From assembly GCA_004794655.1 (NCBI GenBank), contig SMMW01000555.1, positions 4,311,001-4,375,000 of the forward strand: a stretch of 64,000 bases of DNA, read 5' to 3'. Of the stretch, positions 12,901 through 27,900 are shown in pieces. This stretch comes from Marisa cornuarietis (Eukaryota; Mollusca; Gastropoda; Architaenioglossa; Ampullariidae). Position numbers and translations under genes: made by a program. Position 1 is the stretch's first letter. Each line of letters starts with the position of its first letter. Under the pieces are notes generated by a model. It was not told where the DNA came from and made no database searches. It was given only the letters and a program-made list of their open reading frames with translations.

Positions 12901-15900
12901 ATTACGAGTTTGTAGTTTAGTGGAGAAAGACTACATGCTAGAATGGTTTAATGTGTTAGACTTCCAAGATTTATCCCAACCTCTCCAAAACAAATGGAAA
13001 CATTTCAAAAAGTAGAAAGATATATCACAAAATAAAAATACACCAAAGGTTCATGCCCTATGATGCTATGATGTTCAAAAATGCCAAACTACTAGTGTTA
13101 CATAAAATGTTTCCCAAGAGACGAGCACAACCTTAAGCTTAAGCAGAAGTAAGGTGCAAAATGTCCCAAACCATTAAACTATCTGTTAATCTATACAATT
13201 AAAAACAGAAAGCTTTGATATCTATTTTGTCAAAACAAAGCTTCAAAAAGCAAACTCTCACAGAACGATGTCCCATCTATTCAAGTTTCAATGCTGATCT
13301 AGCATTCTGATATCTCTTCTGTTACAAATGTTGAACATGAACCATCTGAATCGATTTAAACCTGGATTACAGCAGCTGGTGATCAAAATTTTTACCACAT
13401 GCTTGTGGACAGATCTAGTGCTTATATGTACAGCTGCTCAACTGCAAACCTTTTTCTTTAAAAAAAAAAGTCCTATAGCCACTGTAGGTTGTTTAATGCA
13501 CTGACGGCATGGCATGGGGGCAGACCCCAAACATGTCCTTTTGCCAGCTTCTTCCCTACTTAACAAATCAGAACCATTCACAGTTGGGTGAGGAGTGGGG
13601 AAGGGGTGTTCTAGTCATTGGCTCCAACTGAATCTTAAGATAAGCACACTAAATCACAAGACCATGGAGGTTACTCGAACTTCATTCAAACTGAAGCTAA
13701 GTCCAAATGGTAATTATGCAGCATAGCTTCTCTAGCAAATTATCTTTGATCGATAGGAAACTGTAACTATAGGAAAGATGAACACCATTCTAGGTGTAAA
13801 CTGGATAAAACCCTATTAAATATGGAGGAAATATACATTCCATGCCCATGATTACTTTCCAGATTGTGTACAACATATCCCACTGCTACCACTATATAAT
13901 GGAATTTGCTACAACCCAATACAGTTCTCATGTCTATCACAGACAGTAACTTTCTCAAAGAAACAGGTTTCTGCCTTAATTGTTGCCTCCTCCCAACAGT
14001 TCCTGTACCTTCCATTCCCAATCCAATCTTTCAGCCTCCACTCCAGCTACAAGGCATGAAAGTTTTTTCTTTAAATTGCTAGGACCACCAGTGTAGCAGC
14101 TTGCATATTTTCCTCTATCCACCCCAAAAAGATTTAAAAAATACTATTGCATGAAAACCACCAGTTTGTGCAAATTACTCTACACACAGTTTCAAAAACT
14201 TAACTAGCAAACTTTGTCTTAATTTTACAAATGAAACTCTTATGCTGCTCACAAAAGCAAACAAAAATCCAGAGATTAGACAAACTATGTCTCGTGATTT
14301 TCCACAACAAAAAGCCACATAGCTATATGTGTTTTGAGAAAGAGATTAAATGAAGATTACTAGTCTGAAAACTACCAGAGATGAGTAGCAGAAGCTTTTG
14401 TCTTCATAAAAACTGTTGCTAGGTCTACTTCAACTATACCTTTTATATATGGAAAAACATGACTTTATGCAAATTGTCCTAGGTCAATTTAATTTTTTTT
14501 CTATATCAAGAAAAGCAAATAAATGGCAACAGAAAAATGACACATGTATAAATCTTGCACTGCCATATCACAAAATGTATACTAAGTTTATTTGAAAACA
14601 TGTGCTTTATAAAAAGAGAACAGATTGTGCTAACATTACAAGTGATATGCTGAGATGACTTAAAAACAAAACAAAACTGGGGGAAAACACTATAACGCAC
14701 ATGGAGAAGAAATGTCAAGTGCTAGAGATTTTCAGATAAAACAGGACATCCATGGTCAAACTCAAACCACAACAAGACAACAACTAAAAGATATCCTTGG
14801 TTAAACTAAGTCAAAACAAAACAGAGGCTAAAGGAAATGTACAAAATACTGCAAAATACTGAACAATGACGTGCTTTGTCCTGACTGTGCTGAAGAAAAA
14901 CAAAGACACTGAAAACTATTTAAGCTGTGGGAGAAGAAAATGAAGAAGTGACATAAAAATTGTAAGAGTGTGAAATCCACATCTACTGTAAAATGACAGT
15001 CCGGATCTCTCAAGTATTGGTACAAGGCTTAATCGGACTTTCTGAAAGTGACACAGTTGCCCAGGTGTACCAATCCATGCAGAATTTATCAGAGGTTTTA
15101 CAAAACACTGTTCGCTGAAAAAACAATACAGCAAAACAAACTTCAAGCTTCAACTTCCAGGAGAAGTTTTGTTCATATGCAGTCATTTCACTTATCATTC
15201 CCTGAATTACTGGGCACCGAATATAATAAGGAAAGAGATTCCAGCACATTCCAGATCAACAAATGTCTTCTTAAAACATACTCCTATTAATGTTACTCTA
15301 TGGCAGCTTCTAATTCAATTGCACAGCCTACATATTTCACTGGCGAATTCATTTCATAAGCATCAATACTTCTAAAAAAGAAATTTCAAAACTCTTGTTC
15401 TTTTCACTTAATATGCATGCATGTACACACATGAATATAGGTGTTTTTCTCTTCTCTTGGCTCTTTATCACTTCCTTTACAACTTACAATACCCACCCAC
15501 CCCCAACCCCCATTCTCCACATTTAGGAGATGGCGATGAAAAACAAAATAATGAAACATCATTATGCTTAAATCAGCCAGTCATACAAAACCTGTATATA
15601 GCAGCCACCTACAGAAAAACAAATATGCTTAAAATGAAAAAGCATATAAAATGAATAAAGGTCAGACACCCACTGCTGACAGTCCGTAAAAGATTCTTTA
15701 TTACTCGGATATAACTGAATATGGCATGGTCAAGACTCTATGAGTGCCCACATAAAAAGATGGACATCCCTGTTTGTGACAGAACCTCTGATGTCACTTC
15801 AGACATCTTCATACAAAGCAGAATGCTCACCCTACCCCTACAACTTCATAAAGAAGCATGCCTATATGTATTCTGTAAGAAATTTTCCTTACAACAAAAA

Positions 15901-18900
15901 TATACTTGAAATGGAGCCATAAGTGAAGAGTTGAGAAGGGTTGTGGGGGGTGGGGAGCGAATTAAGAGGGAAGTGTTGGATACAGAGTAAAACCTTCTGA
16001 GAGAATGTAGGCAGGAGTGAAGCACAATCAGTTCCTACAGCTTTTTCTTTCACATGGGATATCAAACATCACAAAATGGACCAGAAAGATAATGCTACAT
16101 CAACAGCAATTTCCTTGACTGATAAAATTATGAAGACAGACTGCATATTTGGCCCCCTTTATCAGAGCGCAGAACATGCTCTACCATTCTGAAGATAAAC
16201 TGGGTGGGAAAGTCTTTTTTATGTGATAAAGCACACAAATCAAATGTGTTGGGAAGTCAATGTTGATGATTAAGGATCAAGAACAAGAAAAAGATGCTTA
16301 AATTCAATTACATCAGCAGAGGTAAGGAAAGTAAATGAGGTTGCATTTTAAAATGATAGCATGAAATTATCTGAAAAGAACATTTCCTTCAAATAGTTCA
16401 AATACATCTTGCTAGGTGATACATTAAAGAAGGAAAGAAAATGAATATTAGAAAACCCTGAGGCCTCTGACCAGGGAAACAAAAGAAGCAAGAAAAACAG
16501 GTGCAAAAAGGAGAAGCCCAGTGCAGAGAAGCAAAGGAGAAGATTAAAAATATACAAATGAAAGCGTACTTACCACTGTAAGGTCTTCGATCTAGCACAT
16601 GCAATAAGAGACAGTATACATTTCAGCCAGTGAAATTTGCCATCAGAACATACTGATTCATTTCAACATAAGTTGATTGAAATACACTATAATGTGCTTT
16701 CTGATTAAGATATTCATACTGATGAGAAGGAACATATACAAGTCCTCTGATGAATACACAGCTTGAATGTTTGCAACAACAAATAAACATTTCATTGGGA
16801 AGGACAACACGAGGTACCATTTAAGAGATTATCATTCTCCTTAGACTTTTGTGCAGGACAACAAAAGTGTAATATAAATAAAAATGTTGTTTTGGAGGTC
16901 TTTTACTGATCTCTTAAAATATGGCAATAAATAAATCAGATACAGACAGGACTCGAACATGCCCACTAAACGATATAAAATTGGTCTCAAAAGTAAATTA
17001 TAACGGAAATAGAAATAGAGCCACAATGGACATACTGTACAAAACATTCACTACTTATCAAAATTTTAAAAAAATCAATGCATACGTAATGCAGTATCTT
17101 GAACAGAGTCGCTCAGGGTGGACATGTCCTTGTGACTGATGGTGCTATTGCGACTATTTCCTGTGTTTCTGCGTGCAAAATTTGGCAGAGACGATGACCT
17201 GCAGGAAAACAGACGTGTTTCTAACTGCTTCTTCAAAATCAAAAACTCATCAAATGGATCTGAACAAGGCAATTAAAACTCTTGCTTCTTAAATGTCCCC
17301 CCACCCTCAAAAAATTAAGCGCTAAATACTGATTGCAACCCTCTCACCCACACACACACACATATATAACATGCTCTGATTTTCTCTCTCTCATACACAC
17401 ACATATACACACTATTGGGCATAAAAGTAACTAAAAAATTATACGGGAATTTTTCTTTTTAAAAATAAACCAGAAAAAATGGCAAACAAGTCTTTCACCT
17501 TTGGAACTTGGGCTCCGTTCTTCTGATATGTTCACTGGCTTCATACGCTTCAGTCTGGCATCGGCCACTGTGAGAACATTCAATGTGACATGCTGAGAGT
17601 ATAATCAGATCACGGCATGAGTAAGAGAGTACCAATAATTACTGGGTCTCGCACAACATGCAACACAGGGCTTGTACAGAGCCACTTGAAACACAGTACA
17701 GACAACACTTAAAGGCCCTGTTATCTAGCACTCTCAACCACAACTCTGTAGACAACACCACAGGCCCACATCTATACTTTAGCACACCCACACTGGATGA
17801 AGTAACACACACGCTGTTTATGTCAGAACACTTTGAGACTGACACAAAGTTAAAAACTTTCTAACATCTTACAGGACATGCAAAATCTGCAAGCAGACAG
17901 GACTGGTCAAATTAAAAGTTAATCAGATATTTACAAAGTTAAACTGAAGTTTCCCCCCAAGATTTGTTCTTGTCATATACATTTATCTTGCACAATATCA
18001 ATCAAGCTCTAAACATGCAAAGTAAAATGAGACAAATTGTTTTATCTGGGTTTTCTTTGTTCCTCTATGACCACAAGACCAGACACAGCTCTCATTTGAT
18101 GCGACCTCAAGTGTGTGCTTTTTTCCCTCATTTTTGAAATCTCTGAATTTGCTGAACCACATGATTTATAATCATTACTATCATGAACCATCAAAAGAAT
18201 TTTTTAACATGTTCAAGAAAAGGAAATTCAAATTCTGCTTTAATGTGGCATTAAAAAATACAAAGAAACAAAGATAATGTCCCTCGTGAGCAAACAAGAT
18301 CATGAGGCCAAATGGCTGACTGCCAATGTATATGCATCAACAAGTAGAAGTTGTGTCATGAGGTAACACATGAACATTAGTGGATGAATCTCGGCTGTTA
18401 AGAAATATTTGTGTACAATGTACTTGGATAATTCAAAGAACTCTAACACTGTGACATCTCCTTTGAGAAAAGCACATCTCTGATTTTAGAAATTTGAAGG
18501 CAGCCAAACCGGTGATTTAGAAATATAACTGTGACAGAACTTCTGACAATGAATCTTGTTTTATGATAATGACATTTAATCTGTCTGCCCAACATAGCAG
18601 ACATGTGATAATGGAAATATGCAAAACGTATTTCTTGCTTTAAAATGTAAATAAGCAAAAGAGCATGCATGTTTGTAACCAGCTGAAAGATATGTCTGGT
18701 CTTTGGGGTTGAGTCATGGGCACCCTCAAAACTTCAACTGGCAAACAGGTTTATTACACTTTGCACTTACATATGAAAGCTTTACACAAAGTGATGCTGT
18801 TTATTCTCAATAAATGATGAAGCAATCTTCTTTCCCTTTTTGTCGCTGATGCTAATGAAATGGAAGATCATGAGAAAATGAAAAACAAAAGTGAGACAAG

Positions 18901-21900
18901 TTTTCACCTGAATCGAAACTTGGAGCCCCGAGAAAACAAAGTTCCCCCCGATCGCATCTTGGGCGCAGAATTTGAAGTAGACAGTCTGTACAGAAACAAA
19001 GAGGAGGCCGGGTCATGCAATGGCAAATCTGTGCACAAGACGGGGATTTTTACAGGCAGCTATTTTTACAGGCCAGTCCATGCTGCAGGTGAAGCGCCGA
19101 GTTGGAGGGTCAGGTTTGGCTGATAAAGTTCATGATCACCACTAACAGTTTACAAACACAGGCAGCTACTGGATTCTACCAACAAATTATGGTACAAGAG
19201 TGGCATTATATAGAGCATCATAAAGACTAACGGCTGCAAATTTACAACTCGAATTCTTAAGTGTATGGATGCTGTTGAGGTGAAATAAAAGTCACCAGTT
19301 ACCAGCAAAAAAATGGCTTGCTCCAAAAATAAATCATAATGAAATAAAAATGTTAGTGAAAGTAGGGCATATTCTAAGGCACATCAAAGCACACTGATGG
19401 GTCACTAGTACACTGGCCACTATTGGTTTACTATCATGCCATCAATCCAAGTCTTTATCCTGTGCTAACCTTTAAGTTCACACACATTATGTAACTGTCA
19501 GCCAAAGCGCTGAGCAGCTTATAACTTTGTGGCTTGAAAAGCAAAACATGCCAAATTCTATATCTTATTCACTTATCATGAAACTACTCAGATGGGAACT
19601 GACAGCTACATGTGATTCAGATTCCCACAGGAAGGAAGCAATGTATTAAGGTATGCAATGGATCATTAGGTCTTCACCTTATTAAAATCTTAGTGGGAAA
19701 GGGACATCATCACAATGCAGGTAAACATTTCCATGGTGGTCAATGAATGTAGCTGGTACACCAATGTTTAAGGCACATCATCTGGAAAGTGGAGCCTGAC
19801 CTTCTCCCCCTTTACCTTTCCCTGGTAGATCAGGTACCTATTATGCTCTTGGAAAGCTTCTGAGCATAAAGGGGCAGCAGGGGTTAGCTGCAGGGCCAAG
19901 CAGGCCTCGAACCAGAGGCCTCTGACTCCATGTCAAATATGCTAACCACCAGGCTTTGATGCTTTCCCATCATCACTGTTACTGATCTCAGTAACACTGA
20001 AACAAGTTTCCCTTTATGTACTATACCTACACTTATTAACAATAAAAGTATGACAAATGGATAAACTAATCATTGGTATGTGTGTGTCAAGAAAGTCGCA
20101 CAGAGAATGTGATGTGCATTTGCAAGATTCACTTGTTTTGAGGATGTAAGCACAGGAAAGATAAGGAAGAAAGATAGCTAAAAAATAAGATAATATTTTA
20201 CTTGCCACAGAGGGCTATTCAGGGGCAGCTCGATAACCAAATATAAAAAAACCTTCACAACACATATTCGTATGCACCAAACAGACTTTCCCATTCTTGT
20301 TTCATTCATGCTCACTCAGCACCACTCAAAAGACGCACAGCCGAAACAATGAAGAACAGCTTCAGTCTGCTGGTCAAAAAAAGACAGGGGTCACAGAAAT
20401 GGAAGGTGAGCAAATGAGCTGGCGTGGAGGTGGTCAGAAATAAATATTATTTCAACGGGGAAAAAAACCACACAAACAGAAAACAAGGAATGAGGCAAGG
20501 TAACTATCATATTGTCTGCTGGGTTCCTGTGTACTCTTTCTTGCAGATTACAGGCATGTTAACATGCACCATTTTATTAGCTGATTCAAGCACTGTCATA
20601 TCCCTCCTGAAAGCATGTCAACATGCAGATTCATTTTCACACTTGGCTTACATCAGTTTGTCTTCTCTGGAAGCATGATACACAATCTATGCTGCCAATA
20701 TTAAATGAGTATCACGAATCACAGTATCATGCAAACACAGTCTGACAAACAAGTTAAAACTGTTGACTAAAAAGAAAACAAAATTGACTCTAGATGGATC
20801 TGCATGACTAAGAGACCTAACTTCACTGTTCATGCAGTCCATTTCTCTAATGGCTGAATACTAAAACCATTCCTTGCTATATAGTGTCCTAAGTAGAACA
20901 TTCATGCATGAAAATACTTTTCACAATGTCCACCACAAATGCATCAACATGCACACTCCAAGCACACATTCCTGCCAGTTTCAAACATGCAGAGGAAATG
21001 TTTGGACAAAAGTGCTCAATTCCAAGTGAGATTTTACCTCACCAATATTACCTATTTTTGTTTAAAAAAACAAAACAAAAATACCCACATACACATATAC
21101 ACACAAAATTCATTTTCAAGTGAAATGTTACTTCTATGTCATAAACTATTTCTTTACAAAAGAAGCGCAACAAATAGTACTCTCTGCAGATGTGTTTTAA
21201 AAAGAAACAATTTTTTCTTTTTTGAGCTACATACAGCAGGGTAACTGATGAAACATTTAAATTTTAAATACGCAAGAGACAGAAGGAGGGAAAAATGAAT
21301 GAGGAAAATTGTTTTATGAAATATCTTAAAGACAATGAACAGCACTGCATCAAAATACATTTTTCGCATGTTTATTATTGAAAGCTGAAACTCAAGGAGC
21401 AGAAAGGTCAGTTAAAAAAACGAGAGACACACTGTGTATCATTTGGTCAAAGAATATTATTCTGCCCTGCCCTTCTCAAGCTCAACTCTACCAATCCCTC
21501 TTCTTTACTAAAAGCAGGATTTCAGCATAAGATGTCAAATCAGAACTGATGTTGTGTGGCTGAAGACTCACGTGAAGAATAGCTGCTGCTCCACAGCGCA
21601 TCTCCACAGGTACTTGGCTCCTGCTGGGGTCAGACACTTGTAACCCACTGGCTGCTGCTTCTGCAAATACAAGAAAAGACACAATGAAACAGTAGCAGTT
21701 ACTCTCGCCCCCAAAACAAAATCTTGCCTCTGATGCACCTAAGTAACAATTTTTTCTAGCTACAAGTCTCATATTGGACTGTGATCCCTCTAGCTGAGAA
21801 GAAAACTTTAACCATCCTAAATATGATGTACACATTTTAAGTAATTTACAGAAAATGCCACTGTTTTTATTCATTGTAATGAGCAATTGTATCTACAATA

Positions 21901-24900
21901 TTACTTAATGATGGCACACATGGTAGATCTACTGAAGAATATATGACTATAATAGAAAAACATTTTCCTACTTTGACTTCATCAATATAATTATCACTGA
22001 ACAATTCACATTTCTAGCGGATGTGACGTTTTCCTGTACATCAAAGCCGTTGAAAATCAAAGTCTATTGAAGGTGATCTCTGTCTTTCCAATCTGATAGT
22101 CACATGACTCAACATCTTGAATGAGGGAAGTGAGAGCAGAACACAAAGCATAACAAAGCCATGTTCAAAATCCACGTTACAAGTTACAACCATCTCAGCA
22201 CATCATTCTGTCTAAAGAAAAATGAAAATTTTTCCCCTCACTCTTGCCTTCAATGCACTACTTCAAAACCTTCTCAACATTTTAACTCCAGCCCTTATAT
22301 TTTCCCTCAACATCGTTCATCCCTACGTTACATTTCCCTTCAGCATCATTCATCCCTACCTTATTAACAGTCTCCTATTGCTATAGCAACCCCCCACACC
22401 CCACCCCATTCGCTGTGTGCACACGGAACAATACTCTTCAAATTATCAGTACCAGAATATTTCCAAAAAAAGAATATATTACAGCTACTAAGCATAAATA
22501 TATGCATGCACATATTTAAGTCTGTTTATGAGGATGAAAGCCTTTTTGAAAGTATTCATTAAGCAGCATGTATTTGCTTGCCATACAAAGCTTTAACTGT
22601 GAAATGCCCTAGCTGCTAAGAGACTGTTTCTTAAGGTATAGTGACACACAGCTTCTTATTAAAATCGTCATTTTAACTCGATCTTAACAGAAAAATACAC
22701 ATATCAGTTACCGTTATGATAAACTTTAAACTTTCAAAGATAAATTATTGCATGATCATCACTAAAATTGTTTTATGCACCAAAACCAAGTTAAATCAAT
22801 ATGTTTCTGCATACAGAAAGGCTGCCATACCAGAACCAGAATCATGTATGACTCTCTAACTGGATATCATTTGCATGACATCAGCATCAGAAGTACTTTT
22901 TAGTGATCATACATACAAAAGCTGTCTTCACCCAATTTACAAGTACCAAACATTTTCTCATGTTTCAGCATTTGCCATTACATTCATTTCAAACTTTATA
23001 CATTGACTGATACATAATTAAGCTACAGTGCACACCCCAACCAAAACAAATGTCTCGTCTTACACTTCATTTTATAGAGAAAATCATCCTAGCAGTATGA
23101 TGATGAACAAATGTTACAGCAAAGCAGACAAGAAAGTTGAAGTACTTGGAAAGATAATCAAAAAAAATATTGTTGCTATAACTTTATCCTCACACTATAT
23201 TTATAAAAACTGATTACAACAGATACTCTACTTTCTAAGGCTTAACAGTATTTTAAACCTTGTCACTATACCTTTAATACCAAGGTTCATGTAAATCCTT
23301 CAGCTCTCTTATTTAATGCACTGAACAAGTGGTCAGTGCTATGAGAAAAAGTTGTTTATATATTCAGACACCATATTCATGACACAAGACACCATATATA
23401 CAACACTGCCACTATATTCCTATTCACAACAGCTGACACCACGTGAATTTTGTAGCAATACAAATACACAGTTAAAACAACCATGGCATGTGCCTAGCAT
23501 GATAAACTTTAAAAAAAAAGATATCTTAATCAGTCATGGTTAAGTCTGCCATGCACTAAACCTCCTTTTAAGCAATAACTCGCAAGATGGTCTATCTCTG
23601 CCACAGTATCTCTTAAAAATCACAATTATACCAGCTCCTATTATAGACTGGATAAGCCTGGAAAAGGGGCAGATAAAGGCTGCATATGTCATGTCAGATG
23701 GCACAGATTACCAATGGCCTAGTATTTCTAAAAATAACAACACTTAGGATGTCTATTATGCTGGTACTGCATACTGATATCCACATATGTTTTACCTTAT
23801 GCCAGCTAGAATGAAAATCCACAACTATGAGCAGGTAATCTCCAAGGACAATGCAATCACCTCCTTATAGGCTGTTGAGCCCTCTTTGAAATGAATATGT
23901 TTTGGCCATTAAAAAAAATACAAAGAAATAACTGTTTGCCCCCAAAATGTAACATCCGTTCTCACATTCAGTACAAACTGTACTGTGTTTTAATTTCTTT
24001 GCTGGCTCCTGTCCTGACTATTTCTCTGAACTTCTCATCCCTTACTCTCCGTCCAGACAACTACGCTCCTCGTCTGACGACCGTATCTTGTCACCAGAAC
24101 AACAACGTATGGTCACAGGACTTTTGGCTAATGTGCTGCAAAACAATGGAACTCTCTTCCTTTCCATATCCGCCACCTTCCTACAATTGAATCTTTCAAA
24201 TCTGCACTGAAAACGCACCTCTTCCTTGAGTATTACTCCTAACACAGTCCACACAACGCTAGTCCTTCTTACCCCCCCCCTCCCTCTTGCTACTTTACCC
24301 ATCTTTCTCGGCAGAATCACTATATTTCTCTGTTCCTGTTACTTGATGCCTTTTGTTTTCTGTTTCGTCGTCAGCACTGTCATTTTCTTTCGTCCCCTTT
24401 TTTCTGTATCTACTTAGTCCACGTCTCTTCCTTGTTTTAAGCGCTAAGAGCATGCTCTCTATGAGTGTGAATATGCGCTATAAAAATCTTCACTATTATT
24501 ATTATTTATTATTATTAATATAAAATGCATTTTAATGATCAAAGGAAAAAGTAGCTTACTGCCCTACCTTTAGGCCAAAGTTTGTTATATTTATTTTGAA
24601 AAAATCTGCACATACAAGGATACTCTACACTATTTTTCTAAAAAGTATTTTAGAAGTACATGGTGTCACTGTAAATACAAAGTATTTTAAATAGTACTAA
24701 GTCCCATCAGCACACTGAAATTATTCTAAAAGGAACGGAAATGAGGAAAACAGAATATTGAAACTGGGTACACATGAAGCATAACTTTATGTGGCCTTTT
24801 TTTTTGGGGGGGGGAAGGAGGAGGGGAAGGTGCAGCTACACCCGACAGGAATTCGAGCAGAAATACTTTTGAGTAATTTTAAATAAGGAAAGTAACTTGT

Positions 24901-27900
24901 ACAAGAATGACTCCTTGAAATGCAGTATTTACTTCTCTTGTAGCAGTTTGTGTTTGTAAAATGAAATAAAACTGAAAACACTAGACAAATCTGCACAGAG
25001 TGCCTGCTGCATCACAGTTCGCTGTGGCAAGCCAGTGTACTTCAGTTGGATAATCTCTCTTTAGAGTTGGGTGATTTTTGCTCATTCACCACCTTGATGT
25101 GGTTCTTCATATATCCCTGTTCAACAAAACTAAAATGATTTAGTACAGCGATGAGCATAGTCTACTGTGTCGTGGTTGGTATGCTTCTTGAAATCAAGCT
25201 TCTATAGTCGTGGTAATCTCCTTTCAAAGCCTGCTTCTTATTTATTAATCCTTACTAATGAGCCAGCACACATCGACAACATGGCAACTTAAACGCATAA
25301 GGAATGAGATGACAACATATAATGACATTACTGTGACAGAATGAGGATTACAAAACAGACAATTAAGCATTTTGAAGCCTCAAAAATATTTAAATCTCCT
25401 TCAATGACATATAATAACAGTTATATACAGTGATGGAATAAAGATTGGAATTGAGACAAATAAGCATTGTGAAGCTTCAAAAATATTTAATATGTAGATC
25501 TACCAATGACAAGACCAAGAAAAATGTTAAAAAAGATGCAAACAAGAGAGATCACCTGTCCCTTCTTCCTCTACAGCAAGCCAAGGGCAGACAAAAAAAA
25601 AAAAGATTTAACTTCATGGTCAACTGTATGGGGCTTTTTCTCAGAGCATGCTTTCTGCTACCCATGCTTCACAAGTGATTTTTCTAAGGATGTATGAAGC
25701 AGTAAACTGAACCAAAAGTCTACATAAATATAGGATGGTACTACCACACTGTCCTGAAGTTTGAACCACCTCAAACCGCCTCAAAGAGTCACTTAACATT
25801 AGAAATTCCTTCAAGTCTAGAACTAGAGAGTGTCTGTTCTATTCCATAGAATCTACACAGGTATGGAATGGAGCAGGAATAATTAACTCCCCATGCCAAT
25901 GTGAAATAATAAATGAAAAACAGTTGAACATTAACCGTTCATCTGTGGCCCTGTTCTTCATAAAATGGTATATATGAATATATGCTGATAATTAGGTATG
26001 ACTTTGGCTGTAAATATTTTTTTAATACAATTATGGGTTACCATTAGATGAGATCAAATAAAAATCTGGAGATGTATACCAAAACACCTCTCTTAAACTT
26101 GTGTGCAGGTCAGAGAAAAAAAACTTTTTTTTAAGTGGCTTTACAATAATGAAGCTTATCTTTAAGTTAGACAGCAGGTTATTCATAGTAACATTCAGAA
26201 TGAGATCTGACAATATCTTGGAACACTATGTTGGTCAGCTATAGTTACTGGAAATATTTTTAAGTGGAAAATGATAAAACTTTGGAAAAAATTAATTTGA
26301 AAAGTCAGTGGACAGTCCTAATCCTGAAATTGTTATATTTTGAGCAATAGCTAAGCATCTACAGATTTACAGGTCTTTTCACTCCTACAGCAATTTTCCG
26401 TAGAAATGTATAATATTTTCCTACACATCTTACAATTTCATGGCAAAAAATAATAAGGATTATACCATATTAGTTTCAAAGCTAATGAATATTTTGTGCG
26501 CATATTTTTACCATTTTAAGTTTTAACGAATGCTCTCATGCAAGATAACTCTTTCTAATATTAAAACCAACAAGATAGTGACTAAGTCCTGTTTGTTTTG
26601 TTCAGCATGCTGAAATAATTCTTAATCTATTAACAGAACCATCCCCTGCTAAAAATAAGCAAGGGTAAGAGTGTGTTTAAATCGCCTAAGAAGAGGTGAT
26701 ACTGTTCAGAAGTATGTTTGCAAGTACTGCACTGTGAATACTGCAATAAACATATATATGACACTTCACTGTACAAGTTACCAGATGCCCTGTGTCCCCT
26801 ACAATCAAGAAATTATGAGGGAGATCAAAATAAAAAATTTGCATAGCAGAAATACAACAAAAATTTCATTACACGCGATGGCTGTGTGCAGAGTTGACGA
26901 GACATCATGGACTACAAAATCAGTTATAAACAACAATTACTCATATGACTAAACAACTCAATAACCATTAGTATTTTTAAAGTACTCAACATTAAACTCA
27001 CCTGGTTTTCTTTTAAAGATGATAACTTTGTTTAATACTAACATTTTGAAACCATATAAAGGCCGATGATTTTAAAATACTACTTAAAATATATAAAATA
27101 TAACAAAATAACATTTTACATTTTATATGTAGCTTCACTAGTCTATAAAGTCGTTATATTTCACACTGAAGGAAATTTTATAGGTACAAAGTAAATTCAT
27201 ACAATAATAAAGCTTATATATATATATATCTCCTGCATATCACCCCCCTCTTGTAGGTTGATAACATGGGAGATTTAAGTGCAAATGACAATGCACAGTA
27301 AACCTGTTATTACATTACTCATTTCAAAAGACAGAACCACCTTCATCTGAGAGTATATCTGAGCAGTGGCGTAGGAACAGGGGGGGCAAGGGGGGCAGCC
27401 GCCCCCCAAAAAAAGATGCTGGGAAGGCAAGAATGTGAACGTTATTCATTGTCAGCATGGAGCTTGCCTCCCCAAAGCCAAGCATTTTCCTACCCCACTG
27501 CTGAGTGCCTGATATATATATATATATATATTTTGGGCACAAACAACTGGCAGCATCATACACAATGCATTGCTTTAAGTTTCCACTTTGCAAACTTGTA
27601 AACAAACTTTGCAATCAAGCCAGAATCCACTATATAAGCAGAAGGCAAAATTAGTTAATGCTCTGATACAAAGGAAACAGACAGATGGGCAGAGAAACAA
27701 AAATGAAAAAGACTACAAGAAAAAGATATAGAATAAGAATGAGAAAAAAGAAAAGAAATAACTGTCTACTGAAAACAGATAAATAAAATGAAATTTTTTT
27801 ATTTTTCTAAATAATAATTCCTAAAATTATTTAGCAATCCAAATCTATTGAAAACTTGGATCTTTAAAAATATAAATATCTGCAAAAATATAAATGATTT

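Noticed and set aside
16930..16980. tRNA gene on the minus strand suggested by GTTCGAGTCC
   Set aside because: No A-box or acceptor stem at the right distance; at most a SINE relic.
24961..25120. Possible FERM-adjacent exon on the minus strand ([14 protein letters not shown])
   Set aside because: It resembled the YSGR region, but exons 12 and 13 supply that segment with perfect phase and better motifs; the splice sites here are poor.
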